NCBI GenBank assembly: GCA_041918255.1
Contig: JAYRWD010000026.1
Location: forward strand, 1-64,000
Direction: 5' to 3'
Origin: JAYRWD01 sp041918255
GTDB taxonomy: Bacteria; Patescibacteriota; Dojkabacteria; B142; WJKM01
Length of the DNA stretch: 64,000 nucleotides
The translations under genes were made by a program, and so were the position numbers. Positions 1-9,427 of this stretch are shown piece by piece (within the stretch, counting starts at the first letter, position 1; every line of letters begins with the position of its first letter). The notes beneath the pieces are model-generated. The model searched no databases. It was given only the letters and a program-made list of their open reading frames with translations, and was not told where the DNA came from.

Positions 1-401
1 TCCTTCACCTTCTCAATTATATCCTGTAATTTCGTATCGCTTTTCACAAGATAATCGGTAATACCGTACTCGATAGCTTTCGCAACATCCTCTGAATTAC
101 TTAGATTAGTCAGAAACATCACCTTTGCTGTCTTCCCCCACACATCTTCGCGCAAACGCTTCGCGTACTCCAACCCATCCATCTGAGGCATAAAAATATC
201 ACAAAGGATCAAATCTGGATGTAGCTGGAGAGTAAGCTCCAAGGCTTTCTTCCCATCCTCCGCTTCAATGGTATTGAAACCTTCTCGAAGTAACCGACTG
301 CATAATGCCTTTCTTAAAGGAATTTCATCCTCGATAATCAGAACCTTTTTCGGACCGGTTCCAGAAGGGATATTTCGTGAAGGAGCAGAAGTGTTATCCA
401 T
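1..401 (-). CDS. Response regulator receiver (CheY-like) domain, C-terminus cut by the window edge
   Basis: This 133-codon open frame runs off the left edge. It starts at an ATG (399-401) and reads as a phosphoacceptor receiver domain. The visible residues are the acidic pair E24-D25 after a hydrophobic strand (KKVLIIEDE), the phosphoacceptor D68 in the run CDIFMPQMDG, the switch threonine in FLTNL, and the conserved lysine in LVKSD. An 18-residue Ser/Pro-rich leader precedes the domain, which is longer than in CheY. Whether an output domain follows cannot be seen. No histidine kinase is present in the window. It is divergent from dnaG, with 189 bp between the two starts. Confidence 0.88.
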   Translation of the reverse strand, partial: MDNTSAPSRNIPSGTGPKKVLIIEDEIPLRKALCSRLLREGFNTIEAEDGKKALELTLQLHPDLILCDIFMPQMDGLEYAKRLREDVWGKTAKVMFLTNLSNSEDVAKAIEYGITDYLVKSDTKLQDIIEKVK

Positions 402-590
402 ATTTTTTAAATTATTATAGATATTATGCTTGTCTATATCTTATTATATTCAACCGATAAATGATAGTCCAATTAAAGTACGGATCCGTGTATTTCCCAT
501 ATTCAAAAAGGTAATAGGAGTTAAAAGAGCAAGCACTGGGAAAGAATTTCATCACACATGTATAATTAAACAAATTAACAAACCCATGTA

Positions 591-2366
591 ATGGTAGATA
601 GATCGCAGATCGATGAAATTAAAAGCAAATTAAGTATTACCGATGTAGTGAAAGAGTACGTGCCTACTCTAAAGAAAGCTGGAAGAAATTATTTTGCGCT
701 CTGTCCCTTTCATAACGAAAAAACCCCCTCTTTTTCCGTAAACGAAGAGCTCCAATTGTTCAAATGTTTCGGCTGCGGACAGGGTGGTGATGCCATAAAA
801 TTTATTGAATTAATTGAAGGGATAGATTTCCCGAATGCGCTCGAAGTCGCAGCAAAGAAAACCGGCGTGACGCTGTCCAAAGGTTTTGCTAATTCCTCCG
901 AATATAATGCTAAAGAAGCACAATACAGACGCCTTCTAGAATGTAATCAACTTGTAGCTAACTATTATCATTTTCTGCTCACCAAGCATACTGCTGGCAA
1001 AGAAGGGATGCGCTACGCAAAACAGCGCAAATTGACCACTGTTTCAATACAAAAATTTTTAATCGGTTATGCCCCTAAAGGTTATAATAATCTCAAAATT
1101 TTCCTAGCAAAACACGGTTTCAAAGAATCCGAGCTAATCGAATGGAGTTTACTTGTTTCAAAAAACAATAGGGTTTATGACAAATTTCGCAATCGTTTAA
1201 TGTTCCCGATCTTCAATCATCTTGGCGATATCGTGGGATTCTCGGGACGAGTAATAGAAAAAGATGATATTCCCAAATATTTAAATTCTTCTCAAACAAT
1301 GGCTTATGATAAATCAAATATCCTATACGGACTTTATCAGGCAAAAAGCGCCGTTCGTAAAAATGGGAAGGTGATCATAGTTGAGGGAAATGTCGATATA
1401 CCCACGGCACATCAATATGGAGTAGAGAATATAGTTGCCCCAATGGGTACAGCTCTAACCGATAAACAACTTAAGCTTTTGAAACGGTATGCTGATACCA
1501 TACTTTTTGCTTTAGATAGCGACGTTGCAGGAGAGACTGCTTTATTGAGAGTTTATGAACTTGCGGTTAGTGTTGGTTTCAAAACATATGCCATAGATTT
1601 AAAGGCGCATAAAGATTTAGATGAATTCTTCTGTGCCGACCCCGAATTCGCGAAGAAAGCAATTGACCAAGCGCAACCAGTCATCGAGCACCTAATCAAT
1701 AAACTAGAAAAAAGATATGATTTCAATACTGGTGAGGGAAAATCACGTTTTGTGAACTTAATAGTTCCCCTGCTCACAGCAATTTCTGATAATATTGAAC
1801 AGGCCCATTATGTTCAGACCTTGGCAACACGAGTGAGGGTCGATGAAGATAAAGTATGGGATATACTTTCATCGCAGAAATCCAAGAAACTTGTACAGAC
1901 TAGAGCTGAACCCGATACAACAAAGATCAGTGGTACGGCAACCAAAAAAAATGAAGGTATTGAAGCCAAAGAAAAATTTATCATAGCAATGCTTTTGGAA
2001 CATAAATTTCTACAAAAGGAAAATATAAATTGGAAAGTCTTTGGTACGCGAGGAATAAAAAAGATTTATAACCGACTTAAAGACTTACAAGATTACAAAG
2101 ATATTAGAAACATTTTCGAACAGTCAGAAGCGCAAATCGCATCAGATATAATAATGATGGACGTAAGCGGTCTCAGCTCGCCGGAAGAAGCTAGGGTTGT
2201 CTTTGCGAAGCATATGACCTATCTAAGACAAAAATATTTACTGGTAAAAATTGAAGAAATTAAACATGAAATGCAAACGGCTGAATCGAACGGAAGTGAA
2301 ACATTAAGTTTAATAGAAAAACTGTCAGCCCTAACAAAAGAATTAAATAATCGTAATATTTATTAA
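591..2366 (+). CDS. dnaG: DNA primase DnaG
   Basis: Primase that makes RNA primers for lagging-strand synthesis on DnaB-unwound DNA. The 591-residue product has the N-terminal zinc-binding domain (C38, H41 in CPFH; C59, C62 in CFGCG), followed by the catalytic core with its TOPRIM motifs: the glutamate in VEGN (E265) and the DSD acidic pair (D309, D311). The family usually reads VEGYMD here; this protein has VEGNVD. The C-terminal DnaB-interacting region (about 450-591) is present but weakly conserved. The ATG at 591 is chosen because the zinc finger begins in the normal position. ftsK follows 10 bp downstream in the same direction, so the two are probably cotranscribed. rpoD and dnaB are not in the window. 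Confidence 0.95.
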   Translation: MVDRSQIDEIKSKLSITDVVKEYVPTLKKAGRNYFALCPFHNEKTPSFSVNEELQLFKCFGCGQGGDAIKFIELIEGIDFPNALEVAAKKTGVTLSKGFANSSEYNAKEAQYRRLLECNQLVANYYHFLLTKHTAGKEGMRYAKQRKLTTVSIQKFLIGYAPKGYNNLKIFLAKHGFKESELIEWSLLVSKNNRVYDKFRNRLMFPIFNHLGDIVGFSGRVIEKDDIPKYLNSSQTMAYDKSNILYGLYQAKSAVRKNGKVIIVEGNVDIPTAHQYGVENIVAPMGTALTDKQLKLLKRYADTILFALDSDVAGETALLRVYELAVSVGFKTYAIDLKAHKDLDEFFCADPEFAKKAIDQAQPVIEHLINKLEKRYDFNTGEGKSRFVNLIVPLLTAISDNIEQAHYVQTLATRVRVDEDKVWDILSSQKSKKLVQTRAEPDTTKISGTATKKNEGIEAKEKFIIAMLLEHKFLQKENINWKVFGTRGIKKIYNRLKDLQDYKDIRNIFEQSEAQIASDIIMMDVSGLSSPEEARVVFAKHMTYLRQKYLLVKIEEIKHEMQTAESNGSETLSLIEKLSALTKELNNRNIY

Positions 2367-2376
2367 ATAAACAGCA

Positions 2377-4590
2377 TTGTACGGTAGGAGGAACAAGAGA
2401 AAAAAAGTCACTTACGATAGCAGTGAAAGTCGGATTGTTTTTGGTATCGTTCTATTTTTCTTTGGTATACTCTGCTTTCTAAGCCAATTTGCAGATGGTA
2501 CCATTTTTTATTTTCTAAAACAGCTATTTGGCAACAGCCTGTTCCTGTTCGGATTAGCCTTCACGGTGTTTAGCCTAAAACTATTTCGAGCATTTCCCAG
2601 ATACATAACCACAAGAACTGTTTTTGGTTTCATGCTATTAGCCCTAGCAGTTTCAATCTGGCAAACTGGTGGAACTAATTTACCTGTTAATCTTGCCCAG
2701 AAAGCAGGTCAGGGTGAATTTGGCGGGCGGATAGGTTACCTAATGGCTTCACAAATTAGCACTTGGCTTTTCACAAACTTAACTCGTCCTATAAGCGCGG
2801 CAATCATATTTATCGCAATCCCTCTCATGTTATCCATGAATCTTGCCGAATACTTTGAATTTATTTCGAAACTTCTCCATCGTTTCTTAACAAAAATGCA
2901 ACAATTTCTAAGCTGGCTCACCAAATCATCTTCCTCTAAACTACAAAATTTTGTAGCAGAGGGGCCCGAACCCCAAATGATTGCTGATTTGCGAAAAGAC
3001 GCAGTATCGCTTACCGACATACCTGCACCAAGTATTCCAAAGCAAGAGGAAGAGCCTCTCCGTCAGGACAATGCCTATGTCCCCGAAGATGATACCGACA
3101 AAGAGGAACAGATTCTAATCCATTATGAGCTACAGTATCCAGATTGGAAATTACCCAGTACAGACTTACTCAAATATCATCCTAAGATTAAACCCGCGGC
3201 ACGAAATATACAAAGGAATTCAACTATCATCGAACAAACACTAGCGAGCTTCGGCATAAACGCAAAAGTTGTGGATGTACTCATAGGCCCATCGGTCACT
3301 CAATACGCTATGAATATCGCCCTCGGAACAAAGGTTTCTCGTATTGCTAATTTGAAAAATGATCTTGCCCTGTCCCTCGCGACATCCGCCGAATCAGTAA
3401 GAATAGAAGCCCCTATTCCTGGCACCAGCTTCGTTGGGATCGAAGTCCCGAACAGCGAACGCCAGATGATCTCTTTTAGAGAACTAGCAGAAAGCGAGGG
3501 AATGAAGAAAGGTTATCTCACAGTTACAATTGGTAAAAATGTCTCCGGAGAGAATATCTTTGCCGACATTCAAAAGATGCCCCACCTATTAATCGCCGGT
3601 GCGACAGGTTCAGGCAAATCAGTTGTAACCAATAGTTTCATCATGTCAATGCTTATGAGGAAAAGTCCAGACGAGGTCCGTTTAATATTGGTCGACCCGA
3701 AACAAGTTGAATTTTCTGATTATAACGGGATTCCCCATTTACTAACCCCGGTCATAACCGATATGAGCAAAGTAAATAATGCTTTGAAATGGGCAATTGT
3801 CGAGATGGAAAGAAGATATACGTTATTTAATGAAAATAAAGTTAGAAATATCGAAGGATTTAACGAAAAGATGGGTTTCCACGCCCTACCCTATATTCTT
3901 ATTGTGATTGATGAAATGGCCGATATGCTTATGGGTAATAACGGAGCAGAACTGGAATCTTCAATCGTGAGACTAGCACAAAAGGCTCGCGCCACCGGTA
4001 TTCATTTGATCCTTGCTACACAGAGACCATCAGTAGATGTAATTACAGGACTAATCAAAGCCAATATTCCTGGGAGAATAGGCATGAGCGTAACTACGCA
4101 AGTTGATTCACGTGTAATTCTTGATCAAATCGGTGCCGAAGCATTGCTGGGGTACGGAGATATGCTTTACAAAGATCCCAGTAAGAGCAGACTAGCCCGC
4201 ATACAAGGTTGTTTCATCTCACAAGATGAAATAATCAAAGTTGTTAAATTTATCAAAGCTCAGTCTCCAGAAGTTGATTACTCTACTGAGGTTACCAAAA
4301 CACAGCCCGATCCTTCAGCTCCTCCTGATCAACAAGATTCTATACAATACTCCGATGATGAATTATTTATCGCCGCAGCGCGGGTGGTGGTATCCTCCCG
4401 CAAAGGTTCTTCATCATTAATCCAAAGAAAGCTTAGTGTGGGATACAACCGTGCCGCCAGACTATTGGACGAACTGGAAAAACACGGGATAGTTGGTGTA
4501 GCAAAAGGAAGTAAACCACGTGACGTATATGTCACCGATTTAGATGAATTTCTCAAGAGGGAGGCTGGTGCAATTCAAAAGAACGAATAA
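2377..4590 (+). CDS. ftsK: DNA translocase FtsK/SpoIIIE
   Basis: Septal DNA pump that clears chromosomes from the division plane. The 737-residue protein has several N-terminal transmembrane segments (about 20-40, 45-70, 80-97, 138-158), a short charged linker, the FtsK alpha/beta motor with Walker A GATGSGKS (about 408-415) and Walker B ending in VIDEMAD, and a C-terminal winged-helix gamma domain (about 660-720) that in the family reads KOPS/SRS DNA sequences. The start is TTG at 2377: an in-frame stop lies just upstream and no ATG occurs before the first membrane helix. The linker is short compared with E. coli FtsK and close to Gram-positive SpoIIIE/SftA sizes. It follows dnaG by 10 bp. 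Confidence 0.95.
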   Translation: MYGRRNKRKKVTYDSSESRIVFGIVLFFFGILCFLSQFADGTIFYFLKQLFGNSLFLFGLAFTVFSLKLFRAFPRYITTRTVFGFMLLALAVSIWQTGGTNLPVNLAQKAGQGEFGGRIGYLMASQISTWLFTNLTRPISAAIIFIAIPLMLSMNLAEYFEFISKLLHRFLTKMQQFLSWLTKSSSSKLQNFVAEGPEPQMIADLRKDAVSLTDIPAPSIPKQEEEPLRQDNAYVPEDDTDKEEQILIHYELQYPDWKLPSTDLLKYHPKIKPAARNIQRNSTIIEQTLASFGINAKVVDVLIGPSVTQYAMNIALGTKVSRIANLKNDLALSLATSAESVRIEAPIPGTSFVGIEVPNSERQMISFRELAESEGMKKGYLTVTIGKNVSGENIFADIQKMPHLLIAGATGSGKSVVTNSFIMSMLMRKSPDEVRLILVDPKQVEFSDYNGIPHLLTPVITDMSKVNNALKWAIVEMERRYTLFNENKVRNIEGFNEKMGFHALPYILIVIDEMADMLMGNNGAELESSIVRLAQKARATGIHLILATQRPSVDVITGLIKANIPGRIGMSVTTQVDSRVILDQIGAEALLGYGDMLYKDPSKSRLARIQGCFISQDEIIKVVKFIKAQSPEVDYSTEVTKTQPDPSAPPDQQDSIQYSDDELFIAAARVVVSSRKGSSSLIQRKLSVGYNRAARLLDELEKHGIVGVAKGSKPRDVYVTDLDEFLKREAGAIQKNE

Positions 4591-4672
4591 TACTTTTTGC
4601 TACATCGAATTAAAAACAAAAGAGTACTCGATTAGCATATAACAGAAGGGTGGTTTTGGACAATTAGCTCAT

Positions 4673-5989
4673 CTATGTTTCTTTGAGTTCTTCACTGCTA
4701 GGCAAAGGCGTATATTGTGGAGGAATAAATTGCCCTTCCATTTTTTCTTCTGATCTTTTGATGTCTAACTTTTGTTGATTTGGTGCGATGTTGGTTTCAG
4801 TTACTGCCGGTTCATTCACTGGTATCGTAACTCGGTCTGCAACTTTCATTCGCGAAGAGGATACCTTTGATTTTTCAGTTTTTAACCCCTCAGGCAAATG
4901 TGGCAAAATGACTTTCACTCGAAGTTTAGTCGCAATATTTTGTAGCACTTTTTCGTATGGCTCAAAAGATACACACCTAGCGAACCTTCTATCTCCAAGT
5001 ACTCCATACTCTGCCAACAAATCACACGCCCAGATACCTGTTTCATTTGATTTTACGAAGTAATGTGTCTGTTTTCCTAATCTAATCGCAACAACGCACG
5101 CCTTCACTTCTTTTGGGAGCATAAAAGGTATCAAAGTCGATTTCGGAAGCAACGCGAGCAGACTCCCAGTAAGCGTCGGTTCACTGACATTGCTACACCA
5201 CAAAAACTCGCTTACTGTAAGATTCGCATAAACACCTCGATACCATTTTGGATAAATTTCATTGGCTTCACGTTTAATTAATTGTTCGAGAATGGATGTA
5301 TCCGCTCCAAGACTTACTAGATATGCTATTTTTTCACCCCTCCACTTCGAATATTCAATATCATTTAATCCAGCCGAAAGCAATCCGAAGGCAAGATGAG
5401 TAGCATGCTGTGCTGTGATAGGAAGCCCCATTTCTTCTGCAAAGTCTAGGACTACCCCGCTTAGCGATTCACAATTTTCTCTAGTAACTTTATACTCACA
5501 ATTCAAACCCGAGTCAAAGGTGCCAATGAGACATATTTTAGACCTAAATCCTTCAGCTTCGAAAATCCAACTAATGTTTTTACGAGAAGACAAATTATTC
5601 ATTCCCATCAAAAATACAAGGTCAAATTCCGTTTTTGTTTGCTCGAAGATGATCGATTCAGTCTCAAACTTTCCATTTCTCGTTGTCGCAACCACGACAT
5701 AGTCATCACCCTCTGCTTCTATGCGCACAGAATCGATGTTTGGCCCTGCCGGAAGTTTCGCTCGGAAAACCTTATTTATTACTTCCTCATTAAATTCTAA
5801 ATCCGCTTGAAGATATGGATAATAGACTTTTGAGTAAAAACTCTTGTTTGTAACTACTTGAACTTCTTTACCACTTGCCAGTAATATATCTCCAAGCGCG
5901 ACAGTTGCGGCGACAATATCCGAATCTAAGAGATCGGGAGTCATTATCAGCACAGATTTCGCTTTAGAAACTAAGTCATGAAGTCCCAT
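4673..5989 (-). CDS. DHH-phosphoesterase-like protein with degenerate active site
   Basis: The 438-residue protein resembles NrnA/RecJ-like DHH phosphoesterases in the order of its N-terminal elements: a hydrophobic strand and acidic cluster (MTPDLLDSD) followed by a helix, then a segment matching the family's short-chain helix bundle (about 170-225, with HATHLAFGLLSAG). The diagnostic DHH triplet is not present where expected; the equivalent strand ends in LIGTFDSG. Catalysis of the usual oligonucleotide hydrolysis is therefore doubtful. The C-terminal 70 residues are Pro/Glu-rich and probably disordered. A TTG at 5995 would add two residues; I prefer the ATG at 5989. It is convergent with ftsK and starts 11 bp from the divergent sortase gene, so the two share a promoter region. 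The family call is inference. Confidence 0.5.
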   Translation of the reverse strand: MGLHDLVSKAKSVLIMTPDLLDSDIVAATVALGDILLASGKEVQVVTNKSFYSKVYYPYLQADLEFNEEVINKVFRAKLPAGPNIDSVRIEAEGDDYVVVATTRNGKFETESIIFEQTKTEFDLVFLMGMNNLSSRKNISWIFEAEGFRSKICLIGTFDSGLNCEYKVTRENCESLSGVVLDFAEEMGLPITAQHATHLAFGLLSAGLNDIEYSKWRGEKIAYLVSLGADTSILEQLIKREANEIYPKWYRGVYANLTVSEFLWCSNVSEPTLTGSLLALLPKSTLIPFMLPKEVKACVVAIRLGKQTHYFVKSNETGIWACDLLAEYGVLGDRRFARCVSFEPYEKVLQNIATKLRVKVILPHLPEGLKTEKSKVSSSRMKVADRVTIPVNEPAVTETNIAPNQQKLDIKRSEEKMEGQFIPPQYTPLPSSEELKET

Positions 5990-6000
5990 CGACAAATACT

Positions 6001-6654
6001 ATGAGTTTGAAGTATAATTTCGCATCATTATATCAAACGTGCGTGAACTATCAGAATAAACTAATTCCGACAGGCTTGATTGTGGCAGGCTTTTTTCTAC
6101 TGTACCTAGGTTTTGGTGTGTATTCACACGAGAAGAGCGAATTAATCTCCAATCAAAGCTTTGGTGAACAAGAAGGGTGGTATGGACCTAAAAAAGTTTT
6201 TGCACAAGATATAGAAACCCCTCGCGAGTTTTATATTCGTATTCCATCTATTGACCTCAATATGCCAATTCGCCCAAATGTAGATCCATCTAAACGCGAA
6301 CTATATCTGCCAATTATCGAGAAAGAAATTGCACAAGGTAAATCCACCTACCTACCTTCACAGGTAGCAGCTCAGAACTGGGGCATCACTTATCTTTTCG
6401 CTCATCGCGAAGGGGTTGCCAATTTTTTCAACCGAATAGATGAGCTAGAATCAAACGACCCCATTTACATTGATTTGAATGGGAAAACATACACATATAA
6501 AATGCAGTCTTCGCGTATCGTTCCACCTTCTGCTACCGAACTCTATACTTCATTTTCTCCGATACCACTCTTGAGATTACAGACATGTGAAAACGGATCT
6601 TCACAGCGTTTGATAGTTGATGCTAGGTTAGAAGCAGTCACAGGAAAAAAATAG
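6001..6654 (+). CDS. Sortase family transpeptidase (class D/E-like)
   Basis: Membrane-anchored cysteine transpeptidase that joins secreted proteins to the cell surface after cutting an LPxTG-like signal. The 217-residue protein has one N-terminal membrane anchor (about 22-40) and a sortase barrel. The catalytic triad is visible: H135 in LFAHRE, C196 in the TLxTC-like LRLQTC, and R203 in SQRLIVDAR. The chain is somewhat shorter than class A enzymes, as in housekeeping class D/E sortases. No protein in this window shows an obvious LPxTG tail, so its substrates must be elsewhere. It starts 11 bp from the divergently read DHH-like gene. Confidence 0.9.
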   Translation: MSLKYNFASLYQTCVNYQNKLIPTGLIVAGFFLLYLGFGVYSHEKSELISNQSFGEQEGWYGPKKVFAQDIETPREFYIRIPSIDLNMPIRPNVDPSKRELYLPIIEKEIAQGKSTYLPSQVAAQNWGITYLFAHREGVANFFNRIDELESNDPIYIDLNGKTYTYKMQSSRIVPPSATELYTSFSPIPLLRLQTCENGSSQRLIVDARLEAVTGKK

Positions 6655-6658
6655 TGCC

Positions 6659-7021
6659 CTAAACCCATTTATACCTGTCATGATTTTTTAATTCCGAGAT
6701 ATCCGCCCATTTCATTTCAATTATTTTATCTGGTTCCATAATTACCGGTTCTCCTTGAAGAATCCGGGCCTTGTACATTAAAAATATCCAGTAACCGTCT
6801 TCATAGCGCTGTTCATCAATCGCTTCAAGTTTCTCTATCTCGATAGTAATTCCTAGCTCCTCTTTCACTTCTCTGACCACACACTCTCGAACGGTTTCGT
6901 TCTCTTGGAGTTTCCCCCCAGGAGGCACAAGTACTCCGCCGACCATCTCTTTCGCAATCCTAACCGCAAGACATTTACCTTCGCTATTCCTAATTAGAGC
7001 TGAACCCACGACTTTTATCAT
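6659..7021 (-). CDS. NUDIX hydrolase (MutT-like)
   Basis: Small hydrolase of nucleoside diphosphates linked to another moiety. The Nudix box is complete: a GG start, then E, then REVKEELGI, matching Gx5Ex7REUxEExGU, at about residues 35-58 of 120. The length is that of single-domain MutT-type enzymes. Substrate cannot be deduced (8-oxo-dGTP and others are possible). The last codons run close to the convergent sortase gene (4 bp between stops). It lies 40 bp downstream of gatB on the same strand and may be the last gene of that transcript. Confidence 0.88.
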   Translation of the reverse strand: MIKVVGSALIRNSEGKCLAVRIAKEMVGGVLVPPGGKLQENETVRECVVREVKEELGITIEIEKLEAIDEQRYEDGYWIFLMYKARILQGEPVIMEPDKIIEMKWADISELKNHDRYKWV

Positions 7022-7061
7022 TTTGGTTTAGGTCAGAAATATAACCGCGATCAAATGTATT

Positions 7062-8522
7062 TTAATTTAGTCGAAGCATCTTGAGCAATTCGTTTTCGAT
7101 TGTCTTAGGATTTGCCCGACCAGAAGAGAGTCGCATTACTTGTCCAACTAAATACTTCATTGCGTTAGGATTCTTTTTTAAATTAGTGATAGCATCAGGA
7201 TTTTTCTCCAAGACTTCATTTACCAACTTTAAAATTTCAACTACATCATTCATTACGCCCAATCTTTCTTCGTTAATTACCTTCTCAATACTTTTTCCAG
7301 TTGTGAAAGCAATTTCGAGGGCCCTTTTGGCAGCCTGTCCTGTAATACGTCCGTGTAAAAACGCTGCCGATAATTCGACTAAGTCAGAGGCATCAAGTTT
7401 AATTTGCGCAAATTTTTGCCCATAGCGTTTGAGTAAAGCGGCTAGTTCGCCAATCATCCATTTTGCTATCTCTGGAGCCAATTCCTTTTTATCTTTCGGG
7501 TCCGTAATGATTAGCATACACTCCTCAAAAAATTTATACCGGGGTATAGAGCTTACTAAAGTCTCAGCACTATCAGGTGCTAAACCATACTCGGCGATAT
7601 ATCTATGTTTTTTACCCTGCGGCAATTCGATAATTTTTGAACGTATTTCCTCTAACCATTTTTTATCTACCATAATAGGGGGTATATCAGGTTCGGGAAA
7701 ATAGCGATAATCATCACTAGTCTCTTTCAAACGCATGCTCTTCGTATCTCCGCTCATACCGCTCAACCCACGTGTTTCCTGTTGAGGGGTTTGATCATTT
7801 TCTAATAACCCTGTCTGTCGGACAATTTCTCTTTGGATTACCTTTTGCAATACCGAAATAGATCCAATATTCTTTACCTCAACTTTATACTCTGGAAGTT
7901 TTTTTTGCCCCAATAGTCTCATAGACATATTCAGCTCATAGCGCATTTGTCCCTTTTCCATATCCGCATCACTTACATCGAGGTATCTGACGATTTGGCG
8001 CAAACGTTTCGCAAATTTATCAACTTCTTCAATATTTTCAAAATCTGGCTCTGTAACTATTTCAATTAAAGCTATGCCCGATTTGTTAAAATCTACCAAA
8101 GTCGTTCCCCCCTCACGTATAGTCTTGGCAGTATCTTCCTCCAGATGAACCCGTTTGATTCTGATTCGTTTGCTGTCTTTTCCCAGATCAAATTCGATAT
8201 AACCATTTTCCCCGATAGGACGATCAAATTGAGAAATCTGATACCCCTTTGGAAGATCATGATAAAAATAATTTTTTCGATCAAATCGAGTGTTTTCATT
8301 GATATTACAATTTAAAGCAAGCGCTAGTAATATTGTACTATCGAACGCTGTTTTATTAGGAACAGGCAAGGCGCCAGGGAGTCCTAAACATACAGGACAG
8401 ACGTGCGAATTTGGTTTCTCGCCAAAATAGCGTGCACTGCAACTACAAAACATTTTCGATTTGGTTTTTGGCTGAAGATGCACTTCAAAGCCAATTACCG
8501 GTTCATATTTCATTGACGTCAT
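7062..8522 (-). CDS. gatB: Asp/Glu-tRNA amidotransferase subunit B
   Basis: GatB binds misacylated Glu-tRNA(Gln)/Asp-tRNA(Asn) and activates the carboxylate with ATP, while GatA supplies ammonia. The 486-residue length is normal. The N-terminus has the family pattern KYEPVIGFEVHLQ, the zinc site is present as CSCS followed by CPVC (about 27-45), and the YFYHDLPKGYQISQ motif of the kinase-like cradle follows. The C-terminal tail (about 410-486) is the helical YqeY-like domain. The start could be ATG 8522 or the fourth codon (8513). gatC and gatA lie upstream on the same strand, separated by an SLH protein gene. Presence of GatCAB suggests that glutaminyl- and/or asparaginyl-tRNA is made indirectly. 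Confidence 0.96.
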   Translation of the reverse strand: MTSMKYEPVIGFEVHLQPKTKSKMFCSCSARYFGEKPNSHVCPVCLGLPGALPVPNKTAFDSTILLALALNCNINENTRFDRKNYFYHDLPKGYQISQFDRPIGENGYIEFDLGKDSKRIRIKRVHLEEDTAKTIREGGTTLVDFNKSGIALIEIVTEPDFENIEEVDKFAKRLRQIVRYLDVSDADMEKGQMRYELNMSMRLLGQKKLPEYKVEVKNIGSISVLQKVIQREIVRQTGLLENDQTPQQETRGLSGMSGDTKSMRLKETSDDYRYFPEPDIPPIMVDKKWLEEIRSKIIELPQGKKHRYIAEYGLAPDSAETLVSSIPRYKFFEECMLIITDPKDKKELAPEIAKWMIGELAALLKRYGQKFAQIKLDASDLVELSAAFLHGRITGQAAKRALEIAFTTGKSIEKVINEERLGVMNDVVEILKLVNEVLEKNPDAITNLKKNPNAMKYLVGQVMRLSSGRANPKTIENELLKMLRLN

Positions 8523-8546
8523 AAGTTAGATAATGCCCACATTATT

Positions 8547-9401
8547 TTATATATTTTCTAATGGTGAGAAATAGCATGCATTCATACACATTTGCACGCA
8601 CATACCTTGGAAAGATCTTCCACAAGGAGAGGCGCAATCTACATAAGTCCCTCCAAGCGCCAAACACACGTCATTCTCCATACGGTTACATTGCATCGAT
8701 TCTTCCAGCCACTCCCCTCCTCTTTCAATACATAATTTTTCGTAATCATTCAAAGGGGGTATTCGAATAGCTAGTGCAACAATCTTTGCCAATTCTGCAC
8801 GCGTAACATTATTACCTGGCCTAAATGTTCCATCCTCATAGCCACTGACGACCCTTTCCCCCTCGATAGTACGCGAAAATAAGAATTCAATTGCTTTAAA
8901 GAACACATGGGTATTATCAACATCTCGAAAATCTTGAGTCCCAAATGTTCGAGTTGCCAAATCTTTATTCTTTGCTTTCGCTACTATCTGTGCTACTTCC
9001 CCTCTTGTTATAAATTGATTTGGTCTAAAAGTCCCGTCGCCAAAACCATTCGAGTATCCGAAATTCTTTAAGGTCTGAATATAACTATAAAATGGATTCT
9101 GATTATTTACATCTCTAAAGCCACTGCCAGTAGAATCAATCGTTATGTCTAAACCTCCAACGATTATTTTTGCAGCCTCAGCACGTGTGGAAAAAGCATT
9201 TGGTTTAAACGTATTATCAGAGTAACCTTTTATTGCACCCCTACAGAAGATATCTTGGATATACACACTAAAAGAAGAATCCGAAACGTCAATAAATGGA
9301 ATTTGTTGCTCACAAACTATTATTTGTGCTTGTATCTGTTTCGTTTGGAACAAAAATATCATCACAAATAAGACTAACAGAAAGAAAACCGCGCTCTTCA
9401 T
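8547..9401 (-). CDS. Secreted S-layer homology (SLH) protein with C-terminal cysteine cluster
   Basis: Exported cell-wall-binding protein of 284 residues. An N-terminal signal peptide ends near TKQIQAQ (about 26). Three SLH repeats follow (about 35-90, 95-155, 160-220), each with the pattern F-x-D, GY/GF-x-D/G-TFRPN, and TRAE or TRGE. SLH triplets bind pyruvylated secondary wall polymers. The C-terminal 65 residues are rich in cysteine (ten Cys, with two GG motifs) and resemble the small eight-cysteine-cluster domains found in many archaea and candidate-phylum bacteria; function unknown. The gene sits inside the gatC-gatA-gatB group but has no obvious functional tie to tRNA amidation. Confidence 0.88.
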   Translation of the reverse strand: MKSAVFFLLVLFVMIFLFQTKQIQAQIIVCEQQIPFIDVSDSSFSVYIQDIFCRGAIKGYSDNTFKPNAFSTRAEAAKIIVGGLDITIDSTGSGFRDVNNQNPFYSYIQTLKNFGYSNGFGDGTFRPNQFITRGEVAQIVAKAKNKDLATRTFGTQDFRDVDNTHVFFKAIEFLFSRTIEGERVVSGYEDGTFRPGNNVTRAELAKIVALAIRIPPLNDYEKLCIERGGEWLEESMQCNRMENDVCLALGGTYVDCASPCGRSFQGMCVQMCMNACYFSPLENI

Positions 9402-9427
9402 TAAAATTTTTCTAATAAATACTTTTA

